Positions 7,946 through 16,800 of a stretch of DNA of 64,000 nt are shown here, in pieces. Location of the stretch: contig NZ_CP056775.1 in assembly GCF_016894445.1 (NCBI RefSeq), positions 4,032,001-4,096,000 on the forward strand, given 5' to 3'. Both the position numbers and the translations under genes were made by a program. A model generated the notes under the pieces. It ran no database searches. It worked only from the letters and a program-made list of their open reading frames with translations, and was not told the DNA's origin. The DNA comes from Dyadobacter sandarakinus (GTDB lineage Bacteria > Bacteroidota > Bacteroidia > Cytophagales > Spirosomataceae). Each line of letters opens with the position of its first letter. Position 1 is the first letter of the stretch.

Positions 7946-9427
7946 CTAATTCCCCACTCCCTCTTTCGTCACTTCATTATCTACTGTTCTCCAAATGCCC
8001 AGCGGATTTGCATTTTGCAGCGCTTCGGGAAGAAACTGGTCGGGCCAGTTCTGGAAGCTGAGCGGACGGGTAAAGCGCCTGATCGCGTCGGGACCTACCG
8101 AAGTGTATTGGCTGTTACTCGATGACGGGAACGGACCACCGTGATGCATGGCTTTGCATACTTCCACGCCCGTAGGAAAGTTATTGAAAATGATCCTGCC
8201 GCACTTATCCTGCACTACCGCTATCAGATCTGCATAAGTTGCGAGGTCTTCATTGGTAGCCAGTAAAGTTGCGGTCAGCTGTCCGTGTATCCTGGAAGCA
8301 ACTTCTACCATTTGTTCGGGCGTCTTGCATTGGATGATCAATGCAAAAGGACCGAACACTTCACTTTGAAGATCATCGTTGAGCAGAAAATCAATGGCCG
8401 AAACCGTGGCTACGGTTGCACTTCCCTGACCTTCTTCTGCATTTGTACCCGCTTCTGCAAGCACTTCCACGCCCGCTAGTCCGAGCACTTTCTCACGGCT
8501 GATCCCATAGGCTTTTGCAATGCCTGCATTCAGCATACTGGCCGGCAATGCCTTGACGATTTCTTCTTCCAGTGCATGGATAAACTGTGAAAGTCCGGCG
8601 CCTTCCTCAGCGATGACCAGGCCGGGATTGGTACAAAACTGCCCGACGCCCAGGGTCAGCGAGGCAGCATATTGCCTGGCTTGCTGGTCAGCTTCGTTTT
8701 CCAGTTTTCCAGGTAAAAGAAAAACAGGATTAATGCTGCCCATTTCTGCAAAAACCGGGATCGGCTCCTTGCGTTTGGCGGCAATTTCAACCAATGCCAT
8801 ACCACCCCGGTTGGACCCTGTAAAGCCAACGGCTTTGATGACCGGGTGACTGACCAGCGCCTGGGCTTCTTCATTGGTTTCGCACACAATATGTAAAAAT
8901 GTGCCTTCGGGATAACCGCTCTTTGCAACACCTCTTGAAATTGCATCAGCCATAAGCCGGGATGTGTCGGGGTGACCGGGATGTGCTTTTACCACAACCG
9001 GACAGCCGGCGGCAATGGCACTGGCCGTATCGCCGCCCGCTGTTGAAAATGCAAAAGGAAAGTTACTGGCGCCAAATACAGCCACCGGCCCGAGGGCTAC
9101 ATTCGTTTTACGGATGTCAGGCTTGGGAGGAGTCCGCGCGGCATTGGCGGTATCAATGGTCGCGTCGAGGGAGTACCCCTTTTCAACAGCCTCGGCATAG
9201 CTCCTCCATTGAAAGATCGTCCGGCCTTTTTCGCCCGTCAGCCTGCCTTCCGGCAGGTTTGATTCGCGCGCGGCAGTTGCTATCAGCTCAGGACCAAGTG
9301 CTTCGATTTCGTCAGCGATGGTGCGCATAAGATGTACGCGGCGCGCCACCGGGTATTTTTGTATTTCAACAAATGCCGCCTGTGTCTTCTGCAGCAAATT
9401 GTCGAGCTCTGTTTTGGAAATACTCAT
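7946..9427 (-). CDS. 2-oxoglutarate semialdehyde (2,5-dioxovalerate) dehydrogenase
   Basis: A 493-residue aldehyde dehydrogenase of the NADP-type subgroup that includes alpha-ketoglutaric semialdehyde dehydrogenases. The catalytic Cys is in GVGQFCTNPGLV and the general-base Glu in PVFAEMGSINPVF. The cofactor region contains FGASNFPFAFSTAGGDTASA, and AAGCPVVVKAHPGHPDTS is typical for this subgroup. It oxidises 2-oxoglutarate semialdehyde, the last intermediate of hydroxyproline breakdown, to 2-oxoglutarate. It lies 30 bases after the DapA-like gene, and its stop codon abuts the CGGCT repeat element. D-glucarate or pentose pathways use the same reaction, but the neighbours point to hydroxyproline. 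Confidence 0.9.
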   Translation of the reverse strand: MSISKTELDNLLQKTQAAFVEIQKYPVARRVHLMRTIADEIEALGPELIATAARESNLPEGRLTGEKGRTIFQWRSYAEAVEKGYSLDATIDTANAARTPPKPDIRKTNVALGPVAVFGASNFPFAFSTAGGDTASAIAAGCPVVVKAHPGHPDTSRLMADAISRGVAKSGYPEGTFLHIVCETNEEAQALVSHPVIKAVGFTGSNRGGMALVEIAAKRKEPIPVFAEMGSINPVFLLPGKLENEADQQARQYAASLTLGVGQFCTNPGLVIAEEGAGLSQFIHALEEEIVKALPASMLNAGIAKAYGISREKVLGLAGVEVLAEAGTNAEEGQGSATVATVSAIDFLLNDDLQSEVFGPFALIIQCKTPEQMVEVASRIHGQLTATLLATNEDLATYADLIAVVQDKCGRIIFNNFPTGVEVCKAMHHGGPFPSSSNSQYTSVGPDAIRRFTRPLSFQNWPDQFLPEALQNANPLGIWRTVDNEVTKEGVGN

Positions 9428-9457
9428 AATAGCAGATGGATTTTTTGCAGACCCGGT

Positions 9458-10396
9458 TTACGCCAGATAGGAGTCGGCTGTCAGATTCAGGTAATCGGGT
9501 AAGGTCGGCTGGGTTTCGATGGCTTTATCAATGATCGCTTCTACCTTTTCGCGCTCAGCTCCCTGAAGAACAAGGCGCGGCGCACGTACATACTCGGAAC
9601 CGATACCTGCTTTGGCAGCAGCAAATTTGATGTTCTGAACCAGCTTGGGATGAATGTCAAGTTCCAGCAAAGGCAGGTACCAGCGGTATACAGCAAGTGC
9701 TTCCTTGTACATGCCCGCTTTCACCAGGTTATATATTGCGACGGTTTCTTTCGGAAAAGCATCTACCAATCCACCTACTACGCCGTCTGCGCCCAGCATC
9801 AGCTCTTCCATGATCAGCGTGTCCACACCACAGAAAACCTTGAAGCGGTCGCCGAAGCGGTTGAACAAACGCGTCACGTTGCTCACGTCACGGGTAGATT
9901 CTTTGATAGCATGAATATTCGGCTCTGCGGCAAGCTCCTCAAACATATCCAGCGTTACCTCGATCTTGTAATCGACCGGGTTGTTGTAAATCATCAATGG
10001 AAGGGAGGTACTTTGCGCAATGGTGCGGAAATAAGTGACCGTTTCCACGTCATCGGCTTTGTAGCGCATGGGAGGCAGTACCATCAGGCCGCTTGCACCG
10101 ATACTTTCCGCTTCTCCGGCAATGCTGACAGCCTCGGCAGTGGACTGCTCGGCGATGCAAAGTACCACGGGAATTGAGGGTGAAAGTGCTTGTTTGGCAT
10201 ATTTCACGAGCTCCATTTTCTCGGACCGCGTGAGGGTACTGGCTTCTCCCAGCGAGCCCGAAACGATAACGCCTGCGATCCCGGCCTCTACCTGTGCGGC
10301 GAGGTTTTTACCAAACATCTCAAAATCAATGGTATCATCCGACTTGAAGGGGGTAACCAGCGCCGGGAATATGCCTTGCCATGCTTCCTTGTTCAT
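9458..10396 (-). CDS. DapA-family lyase, probable pyrroline-4-hydroxy-2-carboxylate deaminase
   Basis: A 312-residue DHDPS/NAL-superfamily TIM barrel. The Schiff-base lysine is Lys165 (HAIKESTRD) and the catalytic Tyr is Tyr137 (MIYNNPVDY); the N-terminal GSLGEASTLT loop is also typical. In 4-hydroxyproline pathways a member of this family deaminates pyrroline-4-hydroxy-2-carboxylate to 2-oxoglutarate semialdehyde, the substrate of the next gene's product. It is the first gene of the operon and has a candidate promoter and palindrome upstream. The fold is certain; the exact reaction is inferred from the cluster. Confidence 0.87.
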   Translation of the reverse strand: MNKEAWQGIFPALVTPFKSDDTIDFEMFGKNLAAQVEAGIAGVIVSGSLGEASTLTRSEKMELVKYAKQALSPSIPVVLCIAEQSTAEAVSIAGEAESIGASGLMVLPPMRYKADDVETVTYFRTIAQSTSLPLMIYNNPVDYKIEVTLDMFEELAAEPNIHAIKESTRDVSNVTRLFNRFGDRFKVFCGVDTLIMEELMLGADGVVGGLVDAFPKETVAIYNLVKAGMYKEALAVYRWYLPLLELDIHPKLVQNIKFAAAKAGIGSEYVRAPRLVLQGAEREKVEAIIDKAIETQPTLPDYLNLTADSYLA

Positions 10397-10436
10397 ATTG
10401 CTTTTATTTTAAAAATTTAAAATATACAATTTTCAA

Positions 10437-10474
10437 CAAAGATAGCAGCCTCCGGACTCTAATTTGCCCGGAGG
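10437..10474 (-). promoter_or_regulatory. Candidate promoter and operator of the hydroxyproline operon
   Basis: On the minus strand TATCTTTG (10437-10444) matches TAnnTTTG and would give a 5' leader of roughly 35 bases. Directly upstream, CCTCCGG and CCGGAGG (10449-10455 and 10468-10474) form an inverted repeat with a 12-base spacer that covers the -12 to -38 region. There is no T-run, so a regulator binding site fits better than a terminator. No regulator gene lies next to the operon in this window. Confidence 0.45.
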
Positions 10475-10518
10475 ATTGACCAGATCTGTCTGGATTTTAG
10501 CATTTGTAAATGAAAGGA

Positions 10519-12456
10519 TCAGGTCTTTTTTTCTACAAACACGACCTGCGCACGGTCGGCTTTCCTGATCTTTTTGAGAAAATCAACCCAGGCTGCAAAA
10601 TCTTTCGAAGGATAGCGCCCGCCGTTGATCACAACTTTCCGCCAGCAAACGAGCTGGTTGTTTAAAAGGCTGCTTTTCATTTCGTACAAACCGAAGGTCG
10701 ACTCGATTTTGAAAGCAGGCAGACTTGTTTCCAATGCATAATCCGCCGGGATCGTGTAAGCAATGGTATCCACATCCGTAAAGTTGTATGCAGAATGCGG
10801 CAGGTAAAAATCTGTCGCCCGGTCTGTATCCGCAGGCAGCTCAAACGAGCGGGCCATAAGGCTCGGTTTTACAAACAGGCGGGTGCCCGTTTTGGTAGCA
10901 CAATTGCGCACATTCATGCTGAGCTTCTCGGTTACTTCGGGCTCGCCGGCCATGCTTTCGCTCAGCTCAAAACGCAGCAGGTCCATGCTGGGCAGGTTGA
11001 TCTGCTGCATGAGCCATTTTTTCTGCTCCTCCTTGTTGATGCCGTGCAGCACCGCCGAGCGCAGCTCCTGCTGCAAACCCGTATAAAGCACCTGTGTTTC
11101 GATTTGCCCGGTGCCTGTCTGTTCCAGATTCACCCGGACACGGCTGGTGCGGGTATTCTGTGCAGCTTTGTAATCAGGCGTTCTTACGAGCCTGCCGCCT
11201 TGCGGCATTACCAGCAGCGCAGACCTTCCGCCGGTAAATGTTCCCATAAAATTGGGCTGCACCTTCTGGCTGGTACATTCCAGCCACAGGGTATCCTTCC
11301 CGGCGAGCGCGCAGGCGATCACGTGGTTGAACTGGCTGCTTGGGAAATCTTCCATCATGCTGGCCTCCCGACCTGAGCGGATCAATGCCGCATAGGCAGG
11401 AATACCCGCTTGCTTCAATGCAGCGATGGTGAAGTTGGTCAATGCTTTACAATCGCCATACCCTTTGCCGGCAACTGTAAGCGCATCTATCGTCTGCCAG
11501 CCGCCGATACCAAGCTGAATGCTCACATAGCGGGAGCGCGCCTGCATCCATTTGTAAACCAGGCGGATTTTTTCATGGTCTGTTTTGGCATCCTTTACCA
11601 GCTTGTCGATCTCGGCAATCGTTGCGGGCGGCAACTTGTCGCGGCCGGCATTGAGCGTGTAGTAAAACCGGCTCAGGTCCTCCCAGCTGTTGAAATTTCC
11701 CTTATAGTCCTGGATTTCGAATTCGGCAGGCGCGGCGATGACCATCGGAATACGGTCAGTCAGTGGCAGCGGATACATATCATCCTTTTTCTCGACAGGC
11801 TGCTGCGCCATTTGCCACTCGTACAGATCCGCATTATCTACATTTTTGGTAATCACCACCTTGGGAGCACCATTGTATTCCTTGTACCGGAACACAAAAC
11901 CGGCCGGGGCTTTGATCACAAAACGCGAAAGTTCGACAGAAGCTTTGGGGTTTGAGGCAGGCATCCACCTGGGGTAGAACATCATATTCCTGTCCCGGGT
12001 CTCATAGGAAAACTCCACGGTATACGGGTACGGGTAACTTTTGCGCCCAAAGTCCGCCGACTTCATACGGGAATCGGTAATGTCGTCGGCCCCGTCGCCT
12101 TGTCCAAAATCAGCGATTTCATTCGCGCGAAGCTTTTTTACAGACTTGCCGGATGCGTCATACAGGTTTCCGCTGATGTCAGTGATTTTGGTAAACTTGT
12201 CGTATCCTACCTGAAAGCTGTTGTACTTCTCCTCCCCTCTTTCGTTCAGGATGGTCACGGCAATCCGAACTTTTGAACGCGCCTCGGCCTTGGAAAGAAT
12301 CTCCCACTGCGTTTCTGAAAAGCGGATGACCGCATCGGCACCTTCGAGAAGCGCAGGGTTTATTTTGGCGATACTATAGTCTTGCTGGGCGAATGCAGGA
12401 AACATACATACACTGCAAAAGAGTACGCTCAACAGTATTTTGAATCTATTCTTCAT
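10519..12456 (-). CDS. DUF3857/transglutaminase-like protein, exported
   Basis: A 645-residue protein with a signal peptide (MKNRFKILLSVLFCSVCMFPAFAQ). The DUF3857 domain covers about residues 60-230, a transglutaminase-like core about 280-400, and a beta-rich C-terminal domain follows. The core keeps Cys336 (GYGDCKALT) and His378 (FNHVI). The third position, usually Asp in DPT, reads ECTS at Glu393. Such proteins are common in Bacteroidota and lack a fixed function; a periplasmic or surface role is likely. It lies two bases after a related gene, so the two are probably co-expressed. Confidence 0.85.
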   Translation of the reverse strand: MKNRFKILLSVLFCSVCMFPAFAQQDYSIAKINPALLEGADAVIRFSETQWEILSKAEARSKVRIAVTILNERGEEKYNSFQVGYDKFTKITDISGNLYDASGKSVKKLRANEIADFGQGDGADDITDSRMKSADFGRKSYPYPYTVEFSYETRDRNMMFYPRWMPASNPKASVELSRFVIKAPAGFVFRYKEYNGAPKVVITKNVDNADLYEWQMAQQPVEKKDDMYPLPLTDRIPMVIAAPAEFEIQDYKGNFNSWEDLSRFYYTLNAGRDKLPPATIAEIDKLVKDAKTDHEKIRLVYKWMQARSRYVSIQLGIGGWQTIDALTVAGKGYGDCKALTNFTIAALKQAGIPAYAALIRSGREASMMEDFPSSQFNHVIACALAGKDTLWLECTSQKVQPNFMGTFTGGRSALLVMPQGGRLVRTPDYKAAQNTRTSRVRVNLEQTGTGQIETQVLYTGLQQELRSAVLHGINKEEQKKWLMQQINLPSMDLLRFELSESMAGEPEVTEKLSMNVRNCATKTGTRLFVKPSLMARSFELPADTDRATDFYLPHSAYNFTDVDTIAYTIPADYALETSLPAFKIESTFGLYEMKSSLLNNQLVCWRKVVINGGRYPSKDFAAWVDFLKKIRKADRAQVVFVEKKT

Positions 12457-12458
12457 GA

Positions 12459-14501
12459 TTATTTGCTGGCTGTGCTTTTGCGGATGACAAGCGGCTCGCT
12501 ATGCTTTTTCACTGCACGCTCAAAAAATTCCTTTACATCGTGGTACTCCTCTGAAGAGAAGTTGGTCCTGTTTACCAGCAGGGTCGAGTGCACCTGGATC
12601 ACGTTTTCCACCTGCCGGACCTGGTACGAAAACCTGCCGGCTTTTTCGGGGAGCAGGATCACCTCTGCTTTGGGAGGGTCTACCAGCACATAACCCGCCG
12701 GAAGAGAGAAATTCCCGATGTACGAAGAGGAAATGCCCGTAGTCAGGTCGAGCGGATAAATGCGGTCGCTTGATTTGAGCGGGTTGGCTTTCCAGCCTCC
12801 GGTCATCACAGGATTGAAATAGAAGAGATCTTCGGAAGCATTCTGATCTTCAAAAACGAAATCACAGTTCACACCAACCGCATCTGCAAGGCTTTCTACC
12901 TTGTTTTTGACAACGATATTTTCAAATTTCCACTCCGGCAACCCGCTTTTCAGGTCAACATGGTACTTGTCATCCGGCTCGGTAGAGTACTTTTCGCGCC
13001 AGCGCAATGCTTCATAGCCGCCGTACGAAATGTTGTAACTGCCTTTGAGAATACCCTTGTCCGGATCAATCGAGGCGGTCACAATTTCCAGTTTACTGTC
13101 TGATTCCTGTGGTTTTACCTCAATAAACCGGCCCCGGCCATTGCGTGGCAGCAGCCTTCCCAATCCATTCAGTGCACGTTCGGGCAGCATGCCGGGCCGG
13201 GCATACCGCTGCGTAGCATCGAGCAGGTATTCTTTGCCGTTTATTTCCACTGATGCAATCACATAGTTGAAGATTTCCATTAACGGAATTTGTTCCCGCA
13301 CACGGCCGTGGGAACGCGTACTCAGCACCACAGGGTTACACTCGATATCCAGCTCGCGGAGCAGTGAGATCAGCGACAGGTTAATTGCACTCACATTGCC
13401 CTGCTTGTTGTCAAATGCTTTTTTCACACCGTCAGCCGACGCCAGGCCATTGTTGCCGTTCCACTTCATATGCTGCTGAATGTAGGCGTATGCCAGGTTC
13501 ATGCGTTCAAGCGGATCGGCAGAGGCCGCGGCAATTTCCTGTCTGGCGGGTTTCAGGTGGGAAGACTTGCGCAGCTCCCCACCAAACCACGACATATCGT
13601 TCAGCGATTTATCTACATTTTCCCACGTCTGTGAGTAGTTTTTGATCATTTCACCCGGCACTGCAATGGTGGAGAGCTCGAACGAAATTTTGGATATGTA
13701 GTCGGAGGGTGTCGTAATGTAAGGTTCATTCACGAATGCAGGCGAGTCTTTTACAGCAAACCGGTAGGCCACGCCATGACCGTCGAGCTTGGTGACTCCT
13801 ACATTTACCGGCACGCGCTCCTGCTCGCTGATATCCAGCGGAATGTAGCCGCTCATGTGCGTATTGTACACGAGGTAATCCGGTATGGTGATCCGGAATT
13901 CGCTCCATTTCATGGGAATACTACCCTGGAAAGACCAGGGATCAGGCCGGTCGCTGACATTAATGGGAGTTGTGCGCTCGTAAGTGTACTCGATCACCGA
14001 GCCCTTCTTTACATTGGGTAAATTGAAATTGACCATTCCGCGTCCCTCTGCAGGCCGCTCGCGTTTAATCGATTTCCTGTCCAGCGGGGTACCGACGACC
14101 TGTCCGGATTCCAGATTGTAGGTACTGCCGCGAATCTCCTCGATGGTCTCCCTGCGTTCCACATTGCTGCCGTCAACAAACGGAATGGAAACAGAAGCAC
14201 GATCCAGCGCAGACTCTTTGAGAATCTTAATGCGGGCCCAGCATTTCATAACCATTGAAAAGCCCCGGTACGTGTCGTATTTGAAATACACTTCCCCGAA
14301 ATCGTACAGGTACACGGCCTCGGCAGTACTATCGCCGGGGTAGGCGGTCATTTCCAGAGCGGCTTTGTCGATGTTGCCGAACTTGGGTTTGAAATCTTCC
14401 TGAGCGGAAGCGGTGAGAGAGCTGATTAACAGCAGGGTGAAAACTTGCGCATACCAGCGCCGGACACAAGGCAGTGTGCGCCCAATGAAGCATTGAATCA
14501 T
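12459..14501 (-). CDS. DUF3857 protein with degenerate transglutaminase core
   Basis: A 680-residue paralogue-like partner of the downstream gene, with a signal peptide ending near SLTASAQ. DUF3857 occupies about residues 80-260 and a transglutaminase-like fold about 310-450. The usual GDC motif is replaced by GNVSAINLS and the His position by Tyr (FNYVI), while an Asp remains in LLDATQRY. The core therefore lacks two of the three catalytic residues and is probably not an active transglutaminase. The two-base gap to the active-looking partner suggests they work together. Confidence 0.82.
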   Translation of the reverse strand: MIQCFIGRTLPCVRRWYAQVFTLLLISSLTASAQEDFKPKFGNIDKAALEMTAYPGDSTAEAVYLYDFGEVYFKYDTYRGFSMVMKCWARIKILKESALDRASVSIPFVDGSNVERRETIEEIRGSTYNLESGQVVGTPLDRKSIKRERPAEGRGMVNFNLPNVKKGSVIEYTYERTTPINVSDRPDPWSFQGSIPMKWSEFRITIPDYLVYNTHMSGYIPLDISEQERVPVNVGVTKLDGHGVAYRFAVKDSPAFVNEPYITTPSDYISKISFELSTIAVPGEMIKNYSQTWENVDKSLNDMSWFGGELRKSSHLKPARQEIAAASADPLERMNLAYAYIQQHMKWNGNNGLASADGVKKAFDNKQGNVSAINLSLISLLRELDIECNPVVLSTRSHGRVREQIPLMEIFNYVIASVEINGKEYLLDATQRYARPGMLPERALNGLGRLLPRNGRGRFIEVKPQESDSKLEIVTASIDPDKGILKGSYNISYGGYEALRWREKYSTEPDDKYHVDLKSGLPEWKFENIVVKNKVESLADAVGVNCDFVFEDQNASEDLFYFNPVMTGGWKANPLKSSDRIYPLDLTTGISSSYIGNFSLPAGYVLVDPPKAEVILLPEKAGRFSYQVRQVENVIQVHSTLLVNRTNFSSEEYHDVKEFFERAVKKHSEPLVIRKSTASK

Positions 14502-14638
14502 GAAATAATTGATAGAAGGAGTAGTAACTAAGCCGCAGTATTGCGCATGAAAATTAATTTTCCGAAAAAATATTATTTAACGGTAAAGGTGATGCTACGG
14601 GCAAGCTTTCATAAATGGGCAAAACGGAGAAAAATGCC

Positions 14639-14646
14639 TATTTTTG
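14639..14646 (+). promoter_or_regulatory. Candidate -7 box (TATTTTTG) for the oxidoreductase gene
   Basis: A perfect TAnnTTTG match about 70 bases before the ATG at 14719. No convincing -33 box. Confidence 0.35.
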
Positions 14647-14718
14647 ACACAAAAGGGAGCTATTCTTTGTTGTTCCTACTATTCCTGTCAACCTATATCA
14701 ATCAGATTCCCGGTTACT

Positions 14719-15825
14719 ATGTCATCATTTGAAAACAAAAGCCCACTCCGCGTACTTGTCGTAGGTTGTGGCAACATGGGAGCATCCCATGCATTTGCAT
14801 ACCAGCTGCTCGACGGCTTCGAGATCTGCGGCATTGTGTCAACCGGCAAAAGCAAGGAAGTGCTGAATGAAAAGCTGGGTGGCGGGTACAGCCTGTACAG
14901 CGACTATGCAGCTGCGCTCACCGAAACCAAGCCCGATGCGGTTTGTATTTCTACCTACCCCGACACGCACGAGGATTTTGCCATCATGGCGCTCGAAGCA
15001 GGCGCGCATGTATTTATTGAAAAACCGCTTGCTTCTTCGGTTGAAGGTGCCAAACGGGTAGTGGAAGCAGCTAAGGCAGCCAACAAGAAAGTGGTAGTAG
15101 GCTATATCCTGCGCGTGCATCCCTCCTGGGAGCGCTTTGTGGCAGAGGCGCAAAACCTAGGCAAACCCCTGGTCATGCGGATGAACCTCAACCAGCAAAG
15201 CCACGGGTATATGTGGGGCGTGCACCGGAACCTGATGAAAAGCCTCAGCCCGATTGTGGATTGCGGCGTGCACTATATTGACGTGATGTGCCAGATGACG
15301 CGTTCGAAGCCACTGCGCGTGAATGCGATCGGTGCGCGGCTGACCGAAGATATTCCGGCTGGAAATTATAACTACGGGCAGCTTCAGATCTGGTTTGAAG
15401 ATGGCTCGGTAGGCTGGTACGAAGCCGGCTGGGGACCAATGATCAGTGAAACGGCATTTTTTGTAAAAGATGTGATCGGACCCAAAGGATCTGCGTCCAT
15501 TGTAGCCAAAGATGCAGGCGGCGCTGGAAAATCCTCGTCTGTGGAAGCACATACCAAAACGGAGTCTATCCGCATACACCATGCTGCCCTGAACGATCAG
15601 GACGAGTTTGTACAGGAAGATACCTGGATTAACCTGGAAGACGAGCCCGATCACCAGGAGCTTTGCAACCGTGAGCAGCGTTACTTTTTGAAAGCCATTC
15701 ACGAAGACCTCGACCTTACGGACCACCTTCAGGATGCTGTCACCAGCCTTCAGATCGCATTTGCATGCGATGAGTCGGTGCGTACCGGACAAACTGTAGT
15801 CCTTGAACAGGGTATCCTGGTTTAG
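14719..15825 (+). CDS. Gfo/Idh/MocA family oxidoreductase
   Basis: A 368-residue NAD(P)-dependent dehydrogenase. The Rossmann motif is VLVVGCGNMGASHA near the N-terminus, and the family signature FIEKPLASS follows. The C-terminal substrate domain contains DCGVHYIDVM. The start is placed at MSSFENK, since upstream residues precede the Rossmann strand by too much and a -7 box lies at 14639. Substrates of this family are mainly sugars and inositols; the specific substrate is unknown. It appears to be transcribed alone, with a strong terminator after it. Confidence 0.88.
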   Translation: MSSFENKSPLRVLVVGCGNMGASHAFAYQLLDGFEICGIVSTGKSKEVLNEKLGGGYSLYSDYAAALTETKPDAVCISTYPDTHEDFAIMALEAGAHVFIEKPLASSVEGAKRVVEAAKAANKKVVVGYILRVHPSWERFVAEAQNLGKPLVMRMNLNQQSHGYMWGVHRNLMKSLSPIVDCGVHYIDVMCQMTRSKPLRVNAIGARLTEDIPAGNYNYGQLQIWFEDGSVGWYEAGWGPMISETAFFVKDVIGPKGSASIVAKDAGGAGKSSSVEAHTKTESIRIHHAALNDQDEFVQEDTWINLEDEPDHQELCNREQRYFLKAIHEDLDLTDHLQDAVTSLQIAFACDESVRTGQTVVLEQGILV

Positions 15826-15852
15826 GCCGGATTTCTGATCGTATTTTCTTCT

Positions 15853-15912
15853 AAAGTCCCGGAAACAGGGTCCGCGCAGATGCGGATGGTGTTTCCGGGG
15901 CTTTTATTTTTG
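15853..15912 (+). terminator. Rho-independent terminator after the oxidoreductase
   Basis: AAAGTCCCGGAAAC pairs with GTTTCCGGGGCTTT (14 bp, one wobble), followed by TATTTTT. Confidence 0.8.
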
Positions 15913-16061
15913 CAAACGTTTGCAATGCCTTTAAAAGGTTGTTTATTCCGCAGCCATTAAAATATTCCAGTTAATTGTCCTAATATTGCCAACCCTCCTG
16001 AATATGTCATAGAATCCATAAAATTGTCAATAAAAAATCCTTTAGTTTGATACTCAACTGT

Positions 16062-16661
16062 ATGAACAATCAGAGGAGCATGTTTGAAAATTTTACTGAT
16101 GAAGAGCTGTTTGCGGAGATAAAGCAGGATAATGCCGGGGCATTCGAACGCTTGTACCACCGGTACTTTTACCGTATCCTCAATGATGCTTACAAACGGA
16201 TCCATGATCACACCCAGGCCGAAGAGCTTGTCCAGGAGCTGTTTGTCAATCTTTGGCTGAAACGCGCCCAGGTGAATATTGAGAAAAAAGTGGATGCCTA
16301 CCTGCATACTTCACTCCGAAATGCCGTCATTTCTTTTTACCGTAAAAACAACAAGCTGGCCGAGCTCCCGGCAGATGTGAGTGAGCAGCTGTACGTGCAT
16401 GCCACAGACGAGGAAGTAACCTATAATGAACTGAAAATAGCCTACGACCTGCGTGTGTCGAGCCTTCCGGAAAAGTGCCGGAATGTTTATACCTTATTTG
16501 AAAACGGCTTTTCTATCCAGGAAATAGCCGACAAAACCCACGTCTCACCCAAAACTATTGAGAGCCACCTGCTGAAAGCCCGTACTACCCTCCGGCAGCA
16601 GTTACAGGAATATTGCCTGTCTTTCTCGACGCTTCTTTATACACTCCTGGCAGTGCTTTGA
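16062..16661 (+). CDS. ECF RNA polymerase sigma factor
   Basis: A 199-residue sigma-70-family ECF factor. Region 2 has GAFERLYHRYFYRILNDAYKR, with HTQAEELVQELFVNLW after it. Region 4 has LPEKCRNVYTLFENGFSIQE followed by IADKTHVSPKTIESHLLKAR, the helix-turn-helix. The ATG at 16062 is chosen; an in-frame ATG at 16080 is also possible. The downstream FecR gene and STN-type SusC form the usual Bacteroidota trans-envelope signalling unit, in which substrate-loaded SusC signals through FecR to release this sigma factor. Confidence 0.9.
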   Translation: MNNQRSMFENFTDEELFAEIKQDNAGAFERLYHRYFYRILNDAYKRIHDHTQAEELVQELFVNLWLKRAQVNIEKKVDAYLHTSLRNAVISFYRKNNKLAELPADVSEQLYVHATDEEVTYNELKIAYDLRVSSLPEKCRNVYTLFENGFSIQEIADKTHVSPKTIESHLLKARTTLRQQLQEYCLSFSTLLYTLLAVL

Positions 16662-16800
16662 CAAAGCTTCTTGCTTCTTCTTAAATCATTTTCACTTTTT
16701 TTATAAACCCACTAAGGTATTGCCCCCTCTGCTGCGTCCTTGTAGAAAAAGGCACCAGTTGTACTTAACCAATTAATTATTATCCAAAATAAATAAGCCT

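Noticed and set aside
5345..10396. Assignment of the cluster to trans-3-hydroxyproline or D-glucarate use
   Set aside because: The racemase-family enzyme keeps both catalytic Cys residues, and the FAD dehydrogenase and DapA-like enzyme fit 4-hydroxyproline better.
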